Positions 1 through 10,165 of a DNA stretch of 64,000 bases are shown piece by piece. The notes beneath the pieces were generated by a model. The model was not told the DNA's origin. It ran no database searches and saw only the letters and a list, made by a program, of their open reading frames with translations. How positions within the stretch are numbered: the stretch's first letter is position 1; each line of letters begins with the position of its first letter. The position numbers were made by a program, and so were the translations under genes. Origin of the DNA: Eupeodes corollae (taxonomy: Eukaryota; Arthropoda; Insecta; Diptera; Syrphidae); contig NC_079147.1 of NCBI RefSeq assembly GCF_945859685.1, positions 286,395,992 through 286,459,991 of the forward strand, read 5' to 3'.

Positions 1-1110
1 TACGGCTGATAAAATGCAAATTGTGGTTAATAGACATCGAAAAATTTAAAATGATGGTGTTTAGAGGTGGAAGAGGCAGACATGCGCAGAACGAAAAGTG
101 GACATACAAAGGTGAGGTTATTGAAATAGTACGGGAGTACAAATACCTAGGAGTTTTAATAACATCAAATCTGAAGACGAACAAACATCTAGAGGGTAAA
201 TTAACAGAGGCAAATAGAGTAATCTCTTCAATATTAGAACGATGTTTTAAAAGTAAATTTATTCAGCACAGTGCAAAACAAAAGATATTCCGCTCTTTAG
301 CAATGTCAACTTTATTATATGGACCTCAAGTCTGGCGATACACCTCCTTGGAAGAAGTAGAAAAATTTCTTCCATTTATCATTAAAAGAATGTTCAGATT
401 GCCACGAAGCTCTCCAAACTATATGCTGTATCTAGAAACAGGAACCCCTCCTCTGATAATGGATACACTACAGATGCATTTTAACTACGTAGTCAAAGTA
501 ATGAATAATGCAGACAACAGAATTCCAAAAATCATTCTTAAAACAGTTATCCAAGCAAAAGGAACTATGATAGAAGATTGGGAGAGCCTTGCTTCAATAT
601 GCGGTATTGATCTCGAAATAGCAATGAATGTACAACCTAGCCTATTAGAGTCAAAATTCAACATGATTTTTGAAAAATTTGGAAGAGTACTATATGGAAG
701 ATATGAGTCTGAAGCTAGATCATCGATATTGAGGAACTACTACAGTCTTTTAAATTTTAATTTGCAGAATAGATCGTATCTGATAAATAACAATACAATC
801 GATAAAATTTTAAATTAGCATTATTCTCAAAGCAAAGGGAAAATTACTTAACCTTAAGTATATGCCACATCGACCCGATGTGCCTATACTATGTAGCCTT
901 TGTAATATGAAAGCACGGGAAGATACCTTTCACTTTATTGCGGTGTGTCCAGTCCTAAAAGAATTTCGGATTATCTACTTCAATTAAAGCAACCTCGATA
1001 AAACTGAATTCTTCAGGTTATTAAATGGAGAAGAAGGCTGGGATTCGCTTTATAATTATATTATTGCTGCTCTTAAACATAGAAAACCTATAATCGAAGA
1101 AGATTTTTAA
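1..1110 (+). mobile_element. LINE (non-LTR retrotransposon) 3' part, truncated by window edge
   Basis: An open frame at about 21-818 (265 codons, entering from the window edge) reads like the segment after the reverse-transcriptase core of an insect LINE. It has a 'YKYLGVLI' block followed by 'LLYGPQVW'. After a stop at 816-818 a shifted frame (about 859-1000) encodes a CCHC-type zinc motif (CSLC...H....C), and another frame at about 990-1108 ends the protein. The enzyme would copy element RNA into DNA; here it is 5'-truncated and frame-broken. A related, more decayed copy lies at 60438-61840 and shares the YKYL block and the CxxC...H motif. The exact clade is not recognised. Confidence 0.75.
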
Positions 1111-1857
1111 AATACAAAATTTATCAATGTAACTTATTACCCCTTTTTTGTTTAATAGAATGTATTTGTTTTCGAAAACGTCAGTCTGGTAGACGGCCAT
1201 AAGCTATACCGATACGACATAAATATATTATATTATATTTTTATATATATTATATGAAAATGTTATGCATCCGCCATTGAAAATTATTGCTGACAATTTT
1301 TACATTGTAATACATTTTACAATCAAACCATCTCATAATAAAACTGTAGAACTTGAGGGCAAATCAAACACCAGTGGTCTGTAATTTTTCAAAAAAAAAA
1401 ATCTAGTGTCTTTGTTACAAATGTTTAAAATTCGTTAGAAACATTCGGGAATGACGGTTTCTAAGAATTTTGTATCTGTCAAACTAAATAAATAAATAAA
1501 GTATGATAAATCTCCGTAGGGAACCAGGGCCTAGTCACTTTAAAACTCTTAACCATTCCAGTGTGCGAGTGATTTCAGTCTTTGATAACTCTAGGATGAT
1601 TTGTAATTACTCGCAAGAAGCAGTACCTTTTTGGTGGCACAGGCCAATACCTCTGGCATGGCAATTCTACGTATTAACCGACTATCACGCCATCTGTCAA
1701 ACAACCAATACTAACAAATGTTAAAAAAATATTTTATAACTTTAAATTGCAAAGCAAACAACAAAAGCAAAATTGAAGCTGCTCTTAAATTACTTAAGAA
1801 TTTTAAACAAACTTATGAGATGAATAACAAAACCATTTTCAGAATCAAATATTTTTA
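1111..1857. repeat. AT-rich LINE tail and SINE-like degenerate repeat
   Basis: The first ~150 bp is the AT-rich 3' end of the LINE. About 1320-1740 resembles 9840-10165 and the inverse of 16375-16680: it shares 'atctgtcaaacta', 'ccatctgtcaaac' and the motif around 'tcataataaaactgtagaac'. It is a diverged copy of the tRNA-like SINE block found next to A2. The short open frames here are not supported as genes. Confidence 0.5.
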
Positions 1858-3250
1858 AACTTCCCATAGGAAGATCTTGTCATGGGTCCGATTTATGAAA
1901 TTGAAAATTTTGACATTTCTCGACGTTTCAAGGTCCCTAGAGTGGAAATAAAAGATTTTTTAGAAAAATGTCTGTGCGTGAGTGTGTACGTACGTTTGTA
2001 CGTCCGTACGTTCGCGACGTTTTTTTCGTCGTCCATAGGTTAAGAATTAGAAGAGATATCGATTTCAAATAAGTTTTGTTATACAGAATAAGGCACAAAG
2101 ATGCAGAAAGGGCTCTCCAGAAAATTGCGTGGGTGGTTTTTTTTACCATAGCAGTTTGAAAAAAAGGTGAACATTTTGGTTAACCCTAAATATCTTACGA
2201 ACCAAAAACGGTAGAGAGTTGAATTAAATTGTATATAATATATTGTAACGTGATATCAAAGAAGTATATTTTGTGAAAAAAAATCTATTCAACGTTTTTT
2301 TTACAAATCAAAAAAAAACTGAAAAAAAATTTGTCACCTCCAAAATCTTACGACTAAAATATGATTTCGTCTCCAAAACAATTTTGTGCAACGAAGAATA
2401 ATGTTTTTGACATTTGCTAAAATGTTGAGAAAAATCGAATTGACAGTTTTTTTTACAAAAAATAAAAACCTAAAATAAAATTAATAAAAGTTGGTAAAAA
2501 TTGGTTTTCGACTCAAAAATCTTTTCAAAACTTTGAGATATTGGCTTTAATTCACTTTTATCTTTCAAAAAATATTGTTGTCAACATTCAGTAAAGTTTT
2601 GAGAAAAATCGAATTGACAGTGTTTTAAAGAAAATAAAAACCTAAAAAAATGTATAAAAGTTGGTGAAAATTCATTTTCGACTCAAATATCTTTTCAAAA
2701 CTTTGAGATATTGGCTTTCAACTACTTTTATATTTCAAAAATATTGTTGTCAACATTCAGTACAATTTTGAAAAATCGAATTGACAGGTTTTGTACAAAA
2801 AAATAACAATCTAAAAAAATTAACAAAATTTGTTAAAGATTGATTTTCGACTCAAATATCTTTTCAAAAATTTGACATAATAGCTTCTATAAAATTTTTA
2901 CTTTTAAGAAAAATTGCTTTCAACATTAGGACAAATTTTGAGAAAAATCGAATTGACAGGTTTTGTACAAAAAATTAAAAACCTAAAAAAAAATGTACAA
3001 AAGTTGGTAAAAATTGATTTTTGACTGAAATAGCTTTTCAAAAATTAAAAATATTTGCTTCAAACTTATTTTATTTCACAGAAAATATTGTTTTCGATAT
3101 TCAGTAATTTTTATATTTATTATTTCATAAAAAATAATATCTACAAAAAATAGTACGCAAATTTGGTAAAAATTGATAGGAATACATATAGACAAACTTA
3201 TAAGCGAGACAAACCGACAGGGAAGTTATCAGTGTGGGTCGCATACCAAC
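1858..3250 (-). repeat. Dispersed non-coding element with ~170-bp internal tandem repeats, copy 1
   Basis: The left end has a near-palindrome (AACTTCCCATAGGAAG, 1858-1873). The other end has 'acagggaagttatcagtgtg' at about 3228-3247. Between about 2400 and 3100 a unit containing 'aaaatcgaattgacag' recurs at 2437, 2611, 2778 and 2950, a period of 167-174 bp. The same unit, ends and order occur inverted at 43035-44138, and one end recurs at 63835. It encodes no convincing protein. Internal minisatellites with a terminal hairpin recall Helentron-associated non-autonomous elements, but that class is inference. Confidence 0.7.
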
Positions 3251-3345
3251 CTCTTTTTTAATCAATTGATGAAAAGAAAAGAATCGAATCGAGGTCGCAT
3301 ACCAACCTCTTTTTTAATCAATTGATGAAAAGAAAAGAATCGACT
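3238..3345. repeat. 55-bp direct tandem duplication at element end
   Basis: A unit starting 'gtcgcataccaacctctttt' and ending 'gaaaagaaaagaatcga' occurs twice in a row, starting at 3238 and about 3293, nearly without change. It lies just outside the repeat element's end and is probably a local replication slip. Confidence 0.75.
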
Positions 3346-4200
3346 AAGTCATTTGTATATTGTTGTTATAATACAAATTTGTAGTTGGTTTTAGATGACG
3401 AATGTCTTTTAAATTCACTGGCACTAAATTTTAAAAAAGATAATTGACATAATTTTAAACGATTTTAACGTCTTAGTATCTTAACATTTCGCTAATGGTT
3501 AAACCACGAAATGGCTACTTTGCAATTTGCTTATTCCATATAACATCTGTCATTAGATGGAATGGTCCATTTGCATTCCAATTGATAGGTTCGTTTAAGA
3601 TTGTTTTCACTGTCTCGACTGTTTCAGACGTCCATTTTTTATTAAAGGTGAATAATTAATATTTGGAAAATTGCTACTTAAGCTAAATTTTAAGCCCATA
3701 ACAAAAAAGGTTGCATACAATTTTGCGCCATTAGTTAAAAACTTTTAACTAAGCTCCCGAGTCGAGCCTTGTCCATTGTTACTATTTGACACTAAACAAT
3801 GACTTAACAATAACAATTGTTAAAAATAGTTTGAAAAAAGGCAGACCTGAAGAAACACTAAAATTCTCAGCTTTTTTGTGTGAGTGACTCTGCTTTGATC
3901 ATTTATATCACTAACTCAAACACTTTGCTACAACCATTCAAGTAGACCTAGGAGCGCAAGCCTTTTAAGCAAATATTTTTAATGATATCTAGACAAAAAT
4001 AAAAAATGAGGTTCAAACACTTTTTGAATTTATCGTTCTTATCCTTTTAATTAGGTAATATTAAGATTTAATATTCAGCTTAGGTAAACTGTTTTATTTA
4101 TTCTAAATAATTAATTAAAATTCAAAAAGGCAGTATTTTTTTCGAAATAAATATGCATGTATTTTAATTAATTTATAAACTTAATTTATTCTCCACCTAG
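3346..4200. repeat. Duplicated 3' flank of the A-type AMP gene
   Basis: This stretch has no gene. It aligns by eye with 10370-11340 downstream of A2 and with the inverse of 15450-16170. Shared phrases include 'cataacatctgtcatt', 'atggaatggtcca' and 'gataggttcgttta'. It shows that the original duplication unit covered the A gene's 3' flank as well as the gene pair. AATAAA in the minus direction (4185-4190) is a likely poly(A) signal for A1. Confidence 0.6.
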
Positions 4201-4208
4201 CATCGTTC

Positions 4209-4606
4209 TTAAAACCTATATCTTAGACCAGCATGTCCACTGTTGTCGTTGAATTTGAAATTCCTTGAAGCTCCAGCATAAACATCCAAATTCTTGCTCA
4301 GTCGGTGGTTATAATCAATTGTTGCACTTGAACCCATTGGCCGGCTGTGCTCAAAGGTACCACTCACAGAACCTTGAGGTGATCTCGCTCTCCTCACAAG
4401 AACCAAATCATCAGACACTGGTACAACATCTCCATAGACCTATCATCATGATTAAAAAGAATCGTTAAATATTTGTTTAAATATTAATTTATCAACTAAT
4501 TTTAACTTACAAACTCTGATGGTCCATTGACTGAGTTTTCTTCAGGCAGAGTGAATCCCAAAGCCACCGCCAAAAGTCCGAAAAAGATCAATGTTTTGAA
4601 AGACAT
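4209..4606 (-). CDS. Antimicrobial peptide precursor, subtype A, copy A1 (two exons)
   Basis: Probable secreted antibacterial peptide of the attacin/diptericin kind. Exon 1 is 4511-4606 (32 codons) and exon 2 is 4209-4439 (76 codons plus stop). The intron 4440-4510 (71 bp) has GT-AG ends. The 108-aa precursor starts MSFKTLIFFGLLAVALG, a clear signal peptide, then a short acidic pro-segment ending in VRR. The mature part is about 60 aa starting at ARSPQGS, with the core SGTFEHSR...SSATIDYNHRLSK and a C-terminus rich in G, N, R and aromatics (GHAGLRYRF). The dibasic RR suggests furin-type trimming. Divergent from B1 across a 620-bp gap with TATA, kB-like and GATA sites, so infection-inducible expression by fat body or blood cells is inferred. 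Family assignment is by pattern only. Confidence 0.75.
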
Positions 4607-5226
4607 TTTATTTTGTTTGAGGTTGACTTGAAGAATGTTTAAAGTTAGGAATTCTGCTGCAAGACTGAATAATCTGTAAGACGTTCCCTTGATATTTATA
4701 CTCGTACAGCTGCTCCAATTTTGATAAGAGATGTGTTAATGAATTATCTGATCGAAGTACCTACCATATTGTTTATTTTTTCGGAAAGTAAGTCCCCGTG
4801 AAATTCACTAGACTTTGATAATGCAATGTTGGAAGATTTAACAAAAATAAATAAATAGAATACATTTACCTTTCATTCAATTATCTTCATGAATAAATTA
4901 TGTTTCAGTGATCTACATGAATTTATAAATCCCCCGTCTACACGGAAAACAGATAGGAAATGATAAGCTAATAAATCAATTTAAAGCTCATCTAAAAATA
5001 ACGGGAAACCACCCTCGAGAACAAAAGCTTATGTAAAAACCCCCAATCGATAGCAAAGACATACGTTCCTATGAGCTACGATGAAAACCATCTGTTATCA
5101 ATCTTAAAACAGATTTGAACTTTTTGCTATAAAAGAAAATCGAATACCTTAAGTTGCAATCAGTCTTGCATTGACATTTCAAAACAATTCATTCATTCAG
5201 CACAACTTATCAATATTATAAACATC
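4607..5226. promoter_or_regulatory. Bidirectional immune-type promoter of A1/B1
   Basis: Two cores face outward. For A1: TATAAATA (4693-4700, minus) and TCAGTC initiator (4663-4668, minus). For B1: TATAAAAG (5128-5135) and TCAGTC (5160-5165). Between them are NF-kB-like sites: GGGGACTTAC (4788-4797, minus), GGGGATTTAT (minus, about 4925-4934), GGGAAACCAC (5003-5012, one base off GGGAAANYCC) and GGGGGTTTTT (5035-5044, minus). GATA sites lie at about 4723 (TGATAAG), 4961 (TGATAAG) and 5093-5100 (TGTTATCA). kB plus GATA is the known layout of fly AMP promoters driven by Relish/Dif and a GATA factor. Site function is inferred. Confidence 0.65.
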
Positions 5227-5625
5227 ATGTCTTTCAAAACTTTAATCTTCTTCGGACTCTTGGCAGTGGCCTTGGGATTCACTCTTCCTCAAGAAAATCC
5301 ATCATACGTCGCTGATGTTGATTGGGTAAGATTTTATAAACTTGTTTCTAATTCGACTTCTTTCTAAACGTTCATTGTTCTTGTCCCGTCTTAGGTCTAT
5401 GGAGATGTAGTTCCAGTATCTGACGATGTTGTCCTTGTGAGAAAAGCAAGATCACCCCAGGGCTCAGTCAGCGGTACCTTTGAACACAGTCGTCAAGATG
5501 GGTCAAGTGCAACCATTGATTATAACCGTCAACTGAGCAAGAACTTGGATGTTTATGCAGGAGCTTCAAGAAATTTCAGATTTAACGACAACAGTGGTCA
5601 CGCTGGATTAAGATATCGATTCTAA
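5227..5625 (+). CDS. Antimicrobial peptide precursor, subtype B, copy B1 (two exons)
   Basis: Exon 1 is 5227-5325 (33 codons) and exon 2 is 5395-5625 (76 codons plus stop). The intron 5326-5394 (69 bp) has GT-AG ends and phase 0. The 109-aa precursor has the same signal peptide as subtype A, then a pro-segment (PQENPSYVADVDW...) ending in VRK, then the mature ARSPQGS part. B differs from A at RQDG versus RPMG, NRQLS versus NHRLS and FRF versus FKF. Predicted role: secreted antibacterial peptide. The start is chosen for the signal peptide and the initiator 67 bp upstream. AATAAA at 5712-5717 is a likely poly(A) signal. B1 is the only B copy with D in the RQ(A/D)G position. Confidence 0.75.
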
Positions 5626-5639
5626 AACAATGTTTAGGT

Positions 5640-6656
5640 TGAATTTAATATTTATTTTAAACTTAAGTTGTAATATTTGTATTATAGAAGCCCCAAATTT
5701 GTTCATTTTGAAATAAAACTAAAAATATACATATTGTTCGAAAATTAGTTCAATTAAAGCTTCTGGTAGTTTAGCGGTATTCAAGAGTTTAGCACCACTT
5801 CAACTTCTGCTGCTATTTTGTATTTTATTTTGATGTTTATAATAATTTCTGCTAACATAAAACAGAAGTGATTTCCTTCGAAGTCCCATATTAAACATTA
5901 ACAGTCTTATTTAAAACGCTGTACATAAACTTTTGCAATCTCCATAATGCCTCTAAACGCAAAAATGCTATAAAAAAAAATTATGCAATGTTGCATAGTC
6001 CCATAATACGCCATAATAAGCTAAACGCGTTTTGAGGTTGAATAGAACCTACATAAAGAAATTATTGTTATTATTATTTCGTAAATCATGAATTTCCAGT
6101 TCATCTCATTTATTATTAATTTTAATAATTTAAATTGCATTTTACCAACTCCGAAAAGGTGGAAAGTTTATAAAATAAGGTTCAACCCTATGAGCCTGAG
6201 AAACGAAGAAAGTCGAAAGACATACAAATAATTGGAATTATCCACTCGGACCTCAGCAGCGCCAATATAGGAGGCCACATCCCCATAGATATATCCAAGT
6301 AATGGTTGCAATAAGATATTGGAACGATGTAAGTTTGTACTAAATGTTCAAACTAATTCGAAATCTGTACCTGTGATTTGTTCATAGATTCAAGACGAAG
6401 GAGCAGACATCCACGGATTTAGCCAACATACGCTTTGCCAAATTTGTAAGCGAGTGGCAAGAGCTACCAAAACCCTTATTTATTAAAATGCAAACTTCTA
6501 TTTCGAGCTAAGAAATTTGAACAAGTTCTCTCAAATACGAGTGTTTTCAAGAGTGGCAGGGGCCATTGACTGTACCCACATAAGGATCCCAAAAAAGGTG
6601 GCTCGTCGGGGCAGTACTATATAAACAGAAAAGGGTATTACTCGCTGAATATAAAC
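5640..6656 (+). mobile_element. Harbinger-type transposon remnant in AMP spacer (left arm)
   Basis: From about 6360 to 6655 the plus strand, read through several stops and shifts, matches the better-preserved Harbinger transposase segment at 18062-18448. It includes the 'GAIDCAHIRIPK'-like block at about 6545-6600. The fragment is cut at 6656 by the mariner insertion. 5640-6060 is spacer that is repeated inverted at 26520-26160 and 18917-18780, which is how the inverted duplication was recognised. No working protein remains. Confidence 0.65.
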
Positions 6657-7702
6657 GGTGATTTTTTAAGAGCTTGAGAACTTTTAAAAAAAAAACGTAT
6701 ACAATTTGCAAAATCTCATCGATTCTTTATTTGAAACGTTAGATTGGTCCATGACATTTACTTTTTGAAGATAATTTCATTTAAATGTTGACCGCGGCTG
6801 CGTCTTAGGTGGTCCATTCGGAAAGTCCAATTTTGGGTAACTTTTTCGAGCATTTCGGCCGGAATAGCCCGGATTTCTTCGGAAATGTTGTCTTCCAAAG
6901 CTGGAATAGTTGCTGGCTTATTTGTGTAGACTTTAGACTTGACGTAGCCCCACAAAAAATAGTCTAAAGGCGGTCCATTCCTTGAGATGAATTGTTCACC
7001 AAACAGTGCATTTTTCGGGATGCATGGGCAGTTCTTGAACGGCTTCTGGTTGCTCTTCGCTCCAAATGCGGCAATTTTGCTTAATTACGTAGCCATTCAA
7101 CCAGAAATGAGCCTCATCGCTGAACAAAATTTGTCGATAAAAAAGCGGATTTTCTGCCAACTTTTCTAGGGCCCATTCACTGAAAATTCGACGTTGTGGC
7201 AGATCGTTCGGCTTCAGTTCTTGCACGAGCTGTATTTTATACGGTTTTACACCAAGATCTTTGCGTAAAATCTTCCATGTGGTCGAATAACACAAACCCA
7301 ATTGCTGCGAACGGCGACGAATCGACATTTCACGGTCTTCAGCAACACTCTCAGAAACAGACGCAATATTCTCTTCTGTACGCACTGTACGCATTCGTGT
7401 GGTTGGTTTAATGTCCAATAAAGTAAACTGAGTGCGAAACTTGGTCACAATCGCATTAATTGTTTGCTCACTTGGTCGATTATGTAGACCATAAATCGGA
7501 CGTAAAGCGCGAAACACATTTCGAACCGAACACTGATTTTGGTAATAAAATTCAATGATTTGCAAGCGTTGCTCGTTAGCAAGTCTATTCATGATAAAAT
7601 GTCAAAGCATACTGAGCATCTTTCTCTTTGACACCATGTCTGAAATCCCGCGTGATCTGTCAAATACTAATGCATGAAAATCCTAACCTCAAAAAAATCA
7701 CC
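6657..7702 (-). mobile_element. mariner/Tc1-superfamily transposon, internally deleted transposase
   Basis: Short terminal inverted repeats, GGTGATTTTTT (6657-6667) and AAAAAATCACC (7692-7702), bound a minus-strand transposase. The N-terminal part (6996-7592, 198 codons) has the helix-turn-helix start (NEQRLQIIEFYYQN) and the first catalytic Asp in ILFSDEAHFWLNG. The C-terminal part continues in another frame (6758-6955) with LDYFLWGYVKSKVY. After KCTVW the frame jumps directly to the region before LDYFLWGY, so the segment with the second catalytic Asp is missing. It is therefore a non-autonomous copy. The inverse arm at 18290 lacks it, so it inserted after the inverted duplication, or was lost there. 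Confidence 0.85.
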
Positions 7703-7712
7703 CTTTAGTTTC

Positions 7713-9240
7713 ATCAAAAAAGTGTCTTGTTGTTCTTGTGAGGTATCTCGATTCAGTTGAGAGATCAGTAAAAGACAAGTTTTTTGAGTTGTTTGAGCTA
7801 GAGGACTCAACAGGCGAATCAATTTACAATAAAATTGTAGAAACATTAAATCATTTTAAAATTCAAAAGATGATTGGATTCACTTCAGACAATGCTGCTG
7901 TGATGACAGGTTCATTAAGCGGTGTAGCCTCACGTTTAAAAAATATTAAACCTAATATTTTTACCATTGGATGGACCTACCATAATTTGAGTTTGTGCTC
8001 CACTTATGCTGCTTAATGTTTACCAGGGCAAATAGAGAAATCAATAAGGGATATATATTTCTATTTTTGCCACAGTGCGAAAAAAAAGGATTGTCTTACC
8101 TTCCAAAAAGCACTTGGGGTTAATGAACACCAAATTTTAAAGGTTTGCCAAACTCGTTGGCTTTCAATGGAAATGATCATAAACCGAATTATAGAGCAGT
8201 GGGATCCCTTGTTTCAATACTTTATTTTGTTCGCATTTGAAAAAAAAACCTTCTTGGCTTGACAAATTTTTAATTTTATAAAAAACAAACACAATTTAGT
8301 ACATTTAAATTTTTTGTCAATAAATCTTAAAATTATAAACGAGTTAAATAAAACATTTCAATCTGAGAACACAAAAATACACTTGATATTCGAAAGTATG
8401 ACTACATTAAAATTAAATTTAAATTAAATATAAAAAAAAACAGTGAAAACTATTTACCATATTTTCAAATGCATTTTGGCCTTTACTTTGAAAGGTACTA
8501 ACTTCAAAATGATATTTTTGAACAAGATGTAATGTAACTACGAAAAATTATGTGCAGCTATTATATTGAATTATGTGTTCAAATTGGAGAAAGGTTTAGC
8601 CTTTCAAACGATGAACTAAAATTTTTCAAATATTTAAACCCGAAAAATATCATTGATGGAACAATGCCATCAATTTTAGGTCTCACGAAACATTTTTCAC
8701 CAACTATAAATAACTCAGAACTAGAGTGAATTAATAATGAGTTAATAAAATTAATTGGAGAAAATCAATTACTCCAAATTTTTAGAACTGATGGCATTGC
8801 TTCACAATATTGGCTATTGATAAAAACCTTAAAAGACTCAATGGACAATTTAATTTTTGAAAACATATCTTTTTATATGTTGGAGCTTTGTTGCTTACCG
8901 CATATCAGCGCTGCTGCTGAACGCAAATTTTCCGATTTAAAAAATATAAGATTTGAAAAAAGAAATAAATTAAAAACTACAACCGTTCACAACATTTTGG
9001 CTGCAAGAGAAATTTCAGTAAATTTTCAAAATTTTAATCCTCCGGAAGTATTACTGAAATATGCTTCAAAATTTAAATTTTCCGGCGGTCTATATAGCAA
9101 AAAGTAGTTTTAAGTTTTTCTAACTAATTTAATTATTGTGAATTGTGATATTTGAAACTGAAAGAACTAAATTTTTGTTTATTTAATTTTTTGTATTTTT
9201 TTTAATAATAAATATATAATATAATAAAATGGGTTTTAAT
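7713..9240 (+). pseudogene. hAT-family transposase pseudogene (left arm)
   Basis: Pieces of one transposase. 7738-8016 holds 'MIGFTSDNAAVMTG', typical of the second catalytic region. 8030-8270, in shifted frames, holds 'FQKALGVNEHQILKVCQTRW'. 8817-9107 holds the C-terminal dimerisation block (SAAAERKFSDLKNIRFEKRNKL). An AT-rich insertion or decayed stretch separates them at about 8270-8580. The frames are broken by stops and shifts, so it is dead. A copy of the C-terminal part lies inverted at 17640-18070. Confidence 0.75.
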
Positions 9241-9839
9241 TTCTACCACTATTCTACCACCTTTTTGACATCATTTCTACCACTCTTTTGCTTCTGCGAG
9301 GTCCCAACACTGCTGCCCAGCCGTTCTGTTGGTTGTTAACTTATTTTTTGTGAATAAAATTGTACTCTGGTATCGGAGGGCTTTCGATTGCAATATGCTT
9401 TATTGGCTACGTCGTCGGTTATCCAAGCATTTGTTAAAAAAAAAACACGAATTTAATCGCCTGTGTCTGGAGAATGCGGCCAACTACACGTCTATCATGT
9501 ACATATTCCAACTATATTTGAGAGCAGCGGGTTGCAGGCGTCAAGATGCAATGCATTTGAAGTGGTTTCCCGCTTTATTTTGATTTTCGGAAAAGTTGTA
9601 CTTTTGATGAACTTTTTCTCAGAAACGCGGCCATTATTCGCCGGCAGACAAACGTTTTTGTTATTACCTTTACTTAAAATACCTACAACTTTAATATGAA
9701 CTTGGTTTCTCTCACACCAAAAATAAGCCCTCGGTTCTCAGTCTATTTGTTTTGACTTGAGTTTATCCAAAGGATGATTGTCAGATCTGTCAATTAAAGA
9801 ATTGCCCCTAATGAATTTAAATTGTGGAAATTTACAATA
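9241..9839. repeat. Spacer repeat, left copy (inverse at about 16800-17480)
   Basis: It begins after the hAT 3' end with 'ctgcgaggtcccaacactgc' and matches the inverse of 16800-17450 almost base for base in places, for example around 'tctggtatcggagggc'. Two open frames of 78-84 codons exist, but their counterparts in the inverted copy are not conserved as protein, so no gene is called. Confidence 0.6.
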
Positions 9840-10165
9840 TTGTCAATAACGTCCCATAGTAAAATTTTGGAACTACTTAATTACAAAATCAAACAGCAGT
9901 TGTCTGTTGTTTTTTTTTTTTTTTTGAAAAATTATTAGTTATAGTTGTTATGTTAAAACAATATATTTTAAATATCATTGCTAAAGATTGCTGAAATCCG
10001 TTGGAATCACTTGGGAAGGACTGTTATTAAGAATTTTTGATCTGTCAAACTAAATACATAAAACTACTTCTAGGTGGTACAGGGATGGATTTAACCAAAG
10101 ATCTTTCGAATGACAGTCACACGCTCTTACCATTACGACATCTGTCAAACCACTAATATATAAAA
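9840..10165 (-). repeat. tRNA-like SINE copy
   Basis: Read on the minus strand it has an A-box-like TGTCGTAATGG (10130-10140) and a B-box-like GGTTAAATCC (complement of about 10087-10096) roughly 34 bp apart, as in an RNA polymerase III internal promoter. The tail runs into T/A-rich sequence near 9910-9930. It is the inverse counterpart of 16375-16650. Weak boxes suggest a decayed element. Confidence 0.5.

Noticed and set aside
1503..1724. 73-codon open frame
   Set aside because: It lies in a degenerate SINE-like repeat and lacks any coding signature.
1950..2035. CGTACG-rich stretch as a regulatory site or CRISPR-like repeat
   Set aside because: The same stretch is at the same place in copy 2 of the dispersed element (about 43995), so it is part of that repeat.
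9329..9699. Small secreted-protein genes
   Set aside because: The hydrophobic frames are not kept in the inverted copy and no promoter or splice evidence supports them.
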